From Paracoccaceae bacterium (GTDB lineage Bacteria; Pseudomonadota; Alphaproteobacteria; Rhodobacterales; Rhodobacteraceae): DNA of 12,454 nucleotides. The stretch covers positions 1 to 12,454 of the forward strand of contig JALXER010000315.1 of NCBI GenBank assembly GCA_027069385.1. The letters run 5' to 3'. The notes under the pieces are model-generated. The model saw only the letters and a list, made by a program, of their open reading frames with translations, was not told where the DNA came from and did not search any database. This document shows positions 7,901 through 12,454 of this stretch, piece after piece (position 1 is the first letter of the stretch; every line of letters starts with the position of its first letter). The position numbers and the translations under genes are program-made.

Positions 7901-10900
7901 CAACGCTCGACAATGCGGCGGCGGATCGTGTCGCGGCTGTGCCGGCCATGGAAGATCCGTTCGGTTTTGACCCCGAGTATTTCGGCATTTCACGCAAAGA
8001 AGCCCGCCTGATGGACCCGCAACAGCGCCATTTGCTGATGGGCGCGGTGCAGGCGCTGGAAAACGCCGGTATCCGGCCGGATCAGGGCCGCATCGGCTGT
8101 TTGATGAGCAGCAGCGAAAACACCTATCACCTGCAACAGGTCAATGAATCCACCGATTTTGGCACCGACCGCGCCGCGCTGGCAATGCAGAACGAGAAAG
8201 ACTTTCTGGCCAGCCGCATTGCCTATCACCTTGGCCTGACCGGCCCCGCCTTTACGGTGCAATCGGCGTGCTCCAGTTCTTTGCTGGGCGTGCATCAGGC
8301 CTGCACGATGCTGCACCGGAACGAGGCAGACAGCGTGATCGTCGGGGGCGGGTCGATCGACCCGATGTCCTTTGACGGCTATCGCTATCGCGAGGGTGGC
8401 ATTCTGTCGAAAACCGGCGCCTGCACCCCGTTCGCCGATACCGCCGACGGCACGGTGCCCGGTAACGGGGTTGGCGTGGTGGTGCTTAAACCGCTGGCCA
8501 GGGCTCGCGCGGATGGCAACCGGATTTACGCGGTGATCAAAGGCTCGGGCGTGAATAACGACGGCAGGAACAAGGTCGGCTTTACCGCGCCATCGGTGGA
8601 CGGGCAGGCCGATGCCATCCGCTCGGCGCTGGACCAAGCGGGGCTGGCCTCCGATGAAATAACCTATCTGGAGGCCCACGGCACCGCCACCGCCCTTGGG
8701 GATCTGATCGAGGTGCAGGCCCTGAAACGGGTGTTTGACGGCGGCCGGAATATTGCGCTTTCATCGGTCAAAAGCCAGATCGGCCATTTGGGCGCGGGGG
8801 CGGGCGTGATCGGCCTGATCCGCGCCGCGCTGGCGGTGTTTCTGGCGCAAATCCCGCCCAATCACGGGTTCAACGCCCCGAATCCGGCGCTGGGCCTACA
8901 GGATTCGCCCTTTGTGATCCCGACAAAACCTGCGCCATGGGCCAAGGACCGGCGCTATGCCGGTGTTTCCAGCTTCGGGCTTGGCGGCACCAATGTGCAT
9001 GTGGTGATTGGCGCGGAACCGGCGGTTTCGGGCAAGGGGTCCAACCGGCCCGCCTGCCTGACGCTCTCGGCCCATTCCGAAACGGCGCTTCGGGCGCGTG
9101 TGGCGGATATGTGTACCTATCTGGCGGGGTTTGGCGGTGATCTGCACGCGCTGGCGCTGAATCTGCAAACCGGACAGCGGCCCTTGCGTTGGCGGGTGGC
9201 GGTGGTGGCCTCGACTCCGCCCGAGGCCATCGCGCTGCTGCAAACCGCGCACCCGCAGCTTACCCCGCCCGAGGCTACGGCGTTTACTGTCCCTGCTCCG
9301 GCACCCGATATTGCCCACGCCTTTCAGGAGGGGCAGACCCTGATCGGCAATGCCAGCCCCGCCGCGCCGTTTGATCTGCCACCCTATGCGTTTGACCTGA
9401 GCCCGTTTCAGGCCGAAACCGGCCGCAAACGGCTGCCCTTTGATGCATGGTTCCTGCAACCGGGCTGGGCGCGGCTTGGACCGGCCCGAGTGAACGGGTT
9501 CCAGGCGGATATGGTCTGGAACGGGCAGGATATCGGCCGCGAGGGCGCGCCGCTGCATATCTGGGTGCGGCTGCCCGACCAGCCGCTGGCCGAGCAACTG
9601 GCGCAACTGGGCAGGCTTGCGGGCGCGCTCGGGCAGCGGCGGGCCACGGTTATCGTCATGACCAACGGGGCTTGCGCGGTCGGGCCGATGCCCGCACGGG
9701 TGCCCGAACAGGCGGCGATTGGCGCGGCGCTGGGGGTTTTGGCGCAAGAGCACCCGGCGCAACGCTTTGTGCATCTGGACCTTGCCGGTGGATTTGACCC
9801 GACGGGGCTGGATACCTCGGGCCTTGTGGCGGGGCCAAGCCTTGCATTGCGCGACGGGATGATCTGGCAAGCCCGGTTTGATCCGGTGGTGGCGGGCAGG
9901 CCGGTGCATGGGCTGAAACAGGGCGGGGTTTATCTGGTTACCGGCGGCACCGGCGGGATCGGGCAGCATTTGCACTCCATGATCAGCGCCGCAGGGGCCA
10001 CAGCCCTGATCGTTGCGCGCCATGCGCCCGATCCCGACCTGCGTTGCGATATCGCTGACCCTGATGCCGTGGCCCGACTGGCCGCGCATCTGGCCGGAAC
10101 TTTTGGGCGCATTGACGGGGTTTTTCATGGCGCGGGGCAGGCCGGTGGCGGGGTGTTGCAAAACCGATCGGCGGCCGACATCGCCGCGCAAATGCGCGCC
10201 AAGCTGGGCGGGTTCCGGCAGATTATGACCCATATTGCGCCGATCACCGACGGTTTTATCCTGTCGCTTTCTTCCATGTCGGCCCTGATCGGGGTCCGTG
10301 GCCAGGCCGATTACGCGGCGGCAAATGCGGCGCTGGATGCGCTGGCACTGGCCGCCCCGTCCACGCCGCCGGTGCTTAGCGTCAACCTGCCCACATGGCG
10401 CGAAACCGGCATGGCCGCGGGGCTGGAAACCGGCGGGCTGGAAACCTATGCCATCACCCCCGAACAGGGGATTCGCGCCATTGAACAGGTTCTGGCGCTG
10501 GGCCTGCCGCAGGTGGCGGTATCCCCGTTGCCGCTGGAGCAACTGGCCGAAATGCTGGCCAGACCGACCGCGCCGCAAGGCTCGGTGCGCGCCATTTTCT
10601 GCGAGGCACTGGGGCTGGAGGATTGCGAACCGGATGCGCGCTTTGGCGAGCTTGGCGGCGACAGTCTGGCCAGTCTGGATGTGCTGGAAGGGCTGAACGC
10701 CACGTTTGATCTGGGGTGGAGCGCGGCGGAACTGGGGGCGGATTTCTCTATCCGGTCGCTGGAACGCGCCATCCTTGCCCCTGCCAGCGAAACGGCTGCG
10801 CCCGATCTGGTGCTGGTGCATCCGGTTGGGGGCGATATCGGCTGCTATGGCGGGTTGCAAAATGCGCTGGACGGGGTGGCCCTGACCCTGATCGAAGACC

Positions 10901-11460
10901 CGTTTGTGGCGGGCGCCAGCGATGAGCCCCTAAGCGTGCAAGCCCGCGCCGCCGCTTATATCGAGCGCCTGCCGCAGGGTGATTTCTGGCTAGGCGGCTG
11001 GTCGTTCGGGGCGGTGGTTGCCTTTGAAATGGTGCGCCAGCTGGAGCAGGCCGGACGCGCGCCCAAAGGCCTGCTGATGATCGACCCGCCCGCGCCCGAA
11101 GGCGCACCCATGCCCGATGCGCAGGCGCTGGAGCAGACCTTTCGGGCCGAGATTCTGGCCCAGACCGGTCAGGATCTGAGCCACGATCACCCGCATTATC
11201 GCCGCATCACCGATGCCTGTACCCGCAACACCCGCGCCCTTTGGGCCTATCGGCCCGACGGCACGGTGCGCAGCCCGACCCGCCTGATCATGGCGGGAAA
11301 ACGCGAAACGGTGGCGCAGGGCTGGGCGGCGCTGGCTCCGGTTACGCTCGAGCGGCTGAACGCCAGCCATTATTCCATATTGCAGCCCCCCGCGCTATCG
11401 GCGCTGGCATCGATCATTGCGGGGCTGTTGCAGCGGAAAAAGGAAAAAGACCATGTCTGA
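3295..11460 (+). CDS. Hybrid NRPS-PKS megasynthase, A-T-C-A-T-KS-KR-ACP-TE
   Basis: A complete 2721-residue cytosolic assembly-line enzyme. Domain order with approximate residues: A (1-485), T (493-560, S523), C (572-945, HHIAVDG at 685-691), A (950-1415), T (1425-1490, S1450), KS (1503-1909, C1659, H1795, H1831), linker lacking an acyltransferase (1910-2040), KR (2045-2385), ACP (2425-2490, S2457), TE (2500-2715, S2570, D2597, H2692). All key residues I checked are present. It should load one amino acid, add a second, extend with malonate supplied in trans, reduce the beta-ketone and release the product. It starts directly with an adenylation domain, so it looks like an initiating protein. 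The ATG start is supported by its SD and by the A-domain N-terminus beginning at once. The gene overlaps both neighbours. The architecture is certain; the substrates are inferred. Confidence 0.98.
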   Translation: MTTLIEAFYRSAKAHPNRIAVRAQGAQYSYAELRKDARNVACALVESGVQPGDRVAVALGRSYGLVLAQLGVLMAGATVLPLDSKAPHSRNAAILAAAGVRHRVGDTPDNLPGNFLDCGQLTSHRQPCDLPDLLPDTPAIIYHTSGTTGTPKGVLVTHQGILRMALNPDYVSIGPDDRMLNLSNPAFDANSFELWGALLNGAALCVIDPDADPARAIIAARPTVGFITTSLFQILLAQSQKCFDSFHSVLFGGEASNPEILRAYLASHPAPPRFIHVYGPTETTTFALFFPIPDGFFDQAPAAIPIGKPIRDTGLELVVNGSRRAAPGETAEIYLSGAGLARGYLGDPVLSAERFVPLDWADNRIFYKTGDLGRMDGAGNVVFLGRADRQVKIRGFRVELAEIEALITRIEGVEQAAVLVARSAQNTQDIYAFVQGKAARETILDRLADALPVYALPHHIQPVDALPVNANGKLDAPALFDLLDRSTPPESALPEPVLQTVVGVLGHANIDDAKSFIALGGDSLKATVLVHRLRAEHGLALVDADLLADSALTQVILAAPKAGAPDDAPDPQRYRASAEQKGMWLSQMASPDSTAYSVPLVLRLGDTPDATALERALALMVERHGALRSRFAEQDGALWVEEQPFDGFTLARGSDGRIFERPFTLDGAPLLRAQLDHRVLRLNFHHIAVDGHSLNLFFDELNAAYTAFCRGTTPELAPVGAGYGAYAIWQQERATTPEYGQKLQTLQHRLGSPIIDYGVLPAGTTGKRLTRHLDLATSRRLLSLCEAQNATLFTQLYRCFARAWSRRDRPEQIGVPVGNRMDGRLQGTVGMFVNTTVYRDTTPTPDLNEVAYTDLLEHLRAKGQTGAPFEAMFVLENTALGKVELGDLGVDVQEHTPFEPRFPFTLFVTPNADGLHMVYEYDAAHFSDHAAGHIAGRMQSELDTLLSPRRPATLLQALADAPADAVAVEWGRTRLSYADLRAQSDAVAQMIAAKGLGKGDLVGIMMRRSADQLVALLGVLKSGAAFVPLDPDSPQTRIAVLVGDSGVDLVLADHPADLPAPVLGVDQWAQQPRQPVADTCPERAYVMFTSGSSGVPKGVEISHGNLNTYLRHAQGYFDGPVSGAVASSPLTFDATITAMLGPVMAGKTVRILAQDGQEIPALARIMQGSEPLVFKITPAHISALLGYLDGESALAHRFVIGGEALKTPILQRFASHFPHAEFVNEYGPTEATVGCCVEWLGADEVRRLQGATVPIGHAIDGVTLDIDPETQELLIGGSGVGMGYLNRPEQSAAAFVGGKYHTGDKVKRLTGGRLRYAGRLDAQINLNGYRIEPAEIESVLETLPGLDSAIVTAQTGAAGETQLVAHCKGAGLTAGKIREHAAEILPAYMVPQRFELVDEMPLTRNGKTDRARLETPSDNGLQAQILAAFEAVLGYPVQPDQHFFEAGAGSLVLMKVHANLCRETGVDLQLVDFFQHPTVQQLAAHLQNSLPAQAVSTPTGERADDIAIVGMAANVASAASLAEFARLAFGTCSGISTLDNAAADRVAAVPAMEDPFGFDPEYFGISRKEARLMDPQQRHLLMGAVQALENAGIRPDQGRIGCLMSSSENTYHLQQVNESTDFGTDRAALAMQNEKDFLASRIAYHLGLTGPAFTVQSACSSSLLGVHQACTMLHRNEADSVIVGGGSIDPMSFDGYRYREGGILSKTGACTPFADTADGTVPGNGVGVVVLKPLARARADGNRIYAVIKGSGVNNDGRNKVGFTAPSVDGQADAIRSALDQAGLASDEITYLEAHGTATALGDLIEVQALKRVFDGGRNIALSSVKSQIGHLGAGAGVIGLIRAALAVFLAQIPPNHGFNAPNPALGLQDSPFVIPTKPAPWAKDRRYAGVSSFGLGGTNVHVVIGAEPAVSGKGSNRPACLTLSAHSETALRARVADMCTYLAGFGGDLHALALNLQTGQRPLRWRVAVVASTPPEAIALLQTAHPQLTPPEATAFTVPAPAPDIAHAFQEGQTLIGNASPAAPFDLPPYAFDLSPFQAETGRKRLPFDAWFLQPGWARLGPARVNGFQADMVWNGQDIGREGAPLHIWVRLPDQPLAEQLAQLGRLAGALGQRRATVIVMTNGACAVGPMPARVPEQAAIGAALGVLAQEHPAQRFVHLDLAGGFDPTGLDTSGLVAGPSLALRDGMIWQARFDPVVAGRPVHGLKQGGVYLVTGGTGGIGQHLHSMISAAGATALIVARHAPDPDLRCDIADPDAVARLAAHLAGTFGRIDGVFHGAGQAGGGVLQNRSAADIAAQMRAKLGGFRQIMTHIAPITDGFILSLSSMSALIGVRGQADYAAANAALDALALAAPSTPPVLSVNLPTWRETGMAAGLETGGLETYAITPEQGIRAIEQVLALGLPQVAVSPLPLEQLAEMLARPTAPQGSVRAIFCEALGLEDCEPDARFGELGGDSLASLDVLEGLNATFDLGWSAAELGADFSIRSLERAILAPASETAAPDLVLVHPVGGDIGCYGGLQNALDGVALTLIEDPFVAGASDEPLSVQARAAAYIERLPQGDFWLGGWSFGAVVAFEMVRQLEQAGRAPKGLLMIDPPAPEGAPMPDAQALEQTFRAEILAQTGQDLSHDHPHYRRITDACTRNTRALWAYRPDGTVRSPTRLIMAGKRETVAQGWAALAPVTLERLNASHYSILQPPALSALASIIAGLLQRKKEKDHV
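4462..4481 (+). repeat. 20-bp sequence identical to 2012-2031 (A8 motif)
   Basis: Second copy of the shared A8-motif segment, 2450 bp downstream in the same orientation. Flanking codons diverge at once on both sides, so the identity is local. Confidence 0.7.
5008..7764 (+). other. C-A-T module with compact C domain and Asn-like pocket
   Basis: The condensation domain keeps the catalytic HHIAVDGHS (685-693), GVPVGNR (814-820) and FVNT, but is only about 375 residues, shorter than the usual roughly 430-450. No epimerisation domain precedes it, so an LCL-type role is expected. The adenylation domain has FTSGSSGVPKG (1088-1098), FDAT (1132-1135), YGPTE (1226-1230), HTGD1304 and NGK1407. Its pocket read is D-A-T-K-V-G-E-V-G-K, 8 of 10 identical to the Asn code DLTKLGEVGK and 7 of 10 to the Asp code DLTKVGHIGK. 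The A8 motif is QINLNGYR instead of the usual QVKIRGYR. The carrier motif is GAGS (S1450), resembling the GANS type I associate with carriers placed before a hybrid ketosynthase. Confidence 0.85.
7801..10764 (+). other. AT-less polyketide module KS-KR-ACP
   Basis: The ketosynthase has the full triad: C1659 in VQSACSSS, H1795 in EAHGTAT and H1831 in KSQIGHLG. The VQxAC form and the REGGILS stretch recall ketosynthases that accept aminoacyl chains from NRPS carriers. After the KS the sequence keeps a KS-AT linker-like part (NLQTGQRPLRWRVAVVA, about 1960-1978) and then a post-AT-like motif (LPPYAFDLSPF, about 2028-2038), with no GHSxG or other acyltransferase signature between. The ketoreductase has TGGTGGIG (2216-2223), K2303, S2327, Y2340 and N2344, so it looks active. 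The LDD motif of B-type ketoreductases is replaced by AGG. The ACP has LGGDS (S2457). Malonyl must be loaded in trans by an enzyme outside this window. Confidence 0.88.
10801..11448 (+). other. Thioesterase domain TE2 closing the hybrid synthetase
   Basis: Alpha/beta-hydrolase TE with N-terminal LVHPVGGD, nucleophile S2570 in GGWSFGA, D2597 in MIDPPAP and H2692 in NASHYSIL. The order and spacing fit a type I chain-releasing domain fused to the terminal ACP. It could hydrolyse the product or cyclise it. The last residues (KKEKDHV) are outside the fold and are encoded by the purine-rich stretch that serves as ribosome binding site for the next gene. Confidence 0.9.
11440..11444 (+). promoter_or_regulatory. 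Shine-Dalgarno for the methyltransferase gene
   Basis: AAGGA in a purine-rich run (about 11435-11450) ends 8 bases before the ATG at 11453, inside the end of the synthetase gene. It decides this start and points to coupled translation. Confidence 0.75.
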
Positions 11461-12454
11461 ATCGACCCTCTTTCAGGTGAATACCGACCTGAAAAGCACC
11501 GATATCGATGCGATCAACCGTGATTTCTATGGCCGGTTCAACTATCCGTGGTGGCCGCTTATCCTGCCCGCTGCCCCTGATCCGGTGTTCTGGCCGGCGC
11601 TAACCTGTCAGGAGTTCGGCGATTTCGGGCATCAAACCATCCGGCCCGATGCCCGTATCTGGGTGGCGGGATGCGGCACCAATCAGGCGGCGCTGACGGC
11701 GCTGCGCTTTCCCGATGCGCAGGTGACGGGAACCGACGTTTCGGTGCGCTCGCTGGAGGCCTGCCAAAAGATTATCGACCAGACCGGCATTACCAACCTG
11801 ACGCTGGAAGAAGGCAGCCTGAACGACCCGCGCCATCAGGGCGAATTCGACTATGTGATCTGCACCGGAGTCATCCACCACAATGCCGATCCGGCGCAAC
11901 CGCTGCAAACCCTTTCAAAGGCGCTGCGCCCCGACGGGGTGCTGGAACTGATGGTCTATAACTATTATCACCGCATGCACACCACCGCCTATCAAAAGGC
12001 CATCCGGCTGTTGGGTGGCTCTCCGCTGCGCCCCGATATTGCCGCAGAACTGCCCCTGACGCAGGAAATGATAGCCGGATTCGAGGCGGACTCGACCATG
12101 CAGGCGTTTCTGGCCGAACAGCGCGACCTGCCCGAAGCGGCGGTGGCCGATTCGCTGCTGCAACCGGTCGAGTTCAGCTATACCGTTGCCACGCTGGACG
12201 CGCTGGCCCGGTCCTGCGGCCTGACCCTGCATCATCCGGTGCTTAACCAGTTTGACAAGCTATCGGGGAACTTTAGCTGGCACACCCCCTTGCCCGACCA
12301 GACCGCGGCGCGGTTTGCGGCGCTGGACGACCTGTCGCGCTGGCAGGTCACCAACCTGCTGATGCTGGAAAACGCGCCGATGCTGTGGTTTTACCTGCGC
12401 CCCGATGCGCTGCCCCGCCAGACCGAGGCCGAGGTCAACGCCGCCTTTCTGGAG
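11453..12454 (+). CDS. SAM-dependent class I methyltransferase, 3' end outside window
   Basis: The frame is open from the ATG at 11453 to the right edge, giving 334 residues without a stop. SAM-binding motif I is WVAGCGT (residues 70-76). The acidic strand-2 motif is TGTD95VS, and the later motifs are FDYVICTGVIHH (132-143) and LRPDGVLELMVY. These define a Rossmann-type methyltransferase, with a short N-terminal lead containing YPWWP and a substantial C-terminal extension. The protein is cytosolic, with no signal peptide or membrane segment. The gene overlaps the synthetase gene by 8 bp and has a good SD, so it belongs to the operon and is probably a tailoring enzyme for the released or carrier-bound product, methylating O, N or a carboxylate. 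The acceptor cannot be told from the sequence. The fold is secure and the role is inferred. Confidence 0.92.
   Translation, partial: MSESTLFQVNTDLKSTDIDAINRDFYGRFNYPWWPLILPAAPDPVFWPALTCQEFGDFGHQTIRPDARIWVAGCGTNQAALTALRFPDAQVTGTDVSVRSLEACQKIIDQTGITNLTLEEGSLNDPRHQGEFDYVICTGVIHHNADPAQPLQTLSKALRPDGVLELMVYNYYHRMHTTAYQKAIRLLGGSPLRPDIAAELPLTQEMIAGFEADSTMQAFLAEQRDLPEAAVADSLLQPVEFSYTVATLDALARSCGLTLHHPVLNQFDKLSGNFSWHTPLPDQTAARFAALDDLSRWQVTNLLMLENAPMLWFYLRPDALPRQTEAEVNAAFLE

Noticed and set aside
8998..9420. Acyltransferase domain after the ketosynthase
   Set aside because: No GHSxG, FPGQG or other AT motif is present and the gap is too short for the fold.
8896..10860. 654-codon open frame on the minus strand
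   Set aside because: It lies wholly antisense to the KS-KR-ACP coding region with all its catalytic motifs. Its translation is rich in Arg, Gln, Gly and His with no recognisable domain, as expected for a shadow frame in GC-rich DNA.

Overview
The window lies inside a biosynthetic operon that encodes a hybrid non-ribosomal peptide / polyketide assembly line. Everything readable is on the + strand. The DNA is GC-rich with a strong G/C preference at third codon positions, long antisense open frames and no introns. This fits a high-GC proteobacterium; an alphaproteobacterium such as a marine Rhodobacterales member is my best guess from codon style, but no taxonomic marker gene is present.

Layout: (1) 2-3298, the 3' part of an NRPS gene cut by the left edge: partial C, then A, T and a thioesterase (TE1). 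(2) 3295-11460, a complete 2721-residue megasynthase with order A-T-C-A-T-KS-(no AT)-KR-ACP-TE2. (3) 11453 to the right edge, the first 334 codons of a stand-alone SAM-dependent methyltransferase. Adjacent genes overlap (ATGA at 3295-3298, 8 bp at 11453-11460) and each downstream start has a good Shine-Dalgarno inside the preceding gene, so they should be translationally coupled. There is no intergenic DNA, tRNA, mobile element or CRISPR, and I saw no promoter or terminator. The operon start and end are outside the window.

How the genes may work together: the second protein looks like a self-contained line. A first A domain with a Val/Ile-like pocket loads the starter amino acid. C joins it to a residue chosen by an Asn-like A domain. 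KS extends with malonate delivered in trans, because the module has no acyltransferase. KR reduces the beta-ketone and TE2 releases the product. The predicted unit is an (Asn-derived) gamma-amino-beta-hydroxy acid, statine-like, capped with Val/Ile. The upstream protein ends with its own complete thioesterase, so the two proteins cannot be joined by simple colinear hand-off. Two consecutive genes each ending in a TE, the second starting without a C domain, is the most unusual feature here. The methyltransferase is a candidate tailoring enzyme. Substrate and product statements are inferences from motif reading by eye, not database results.
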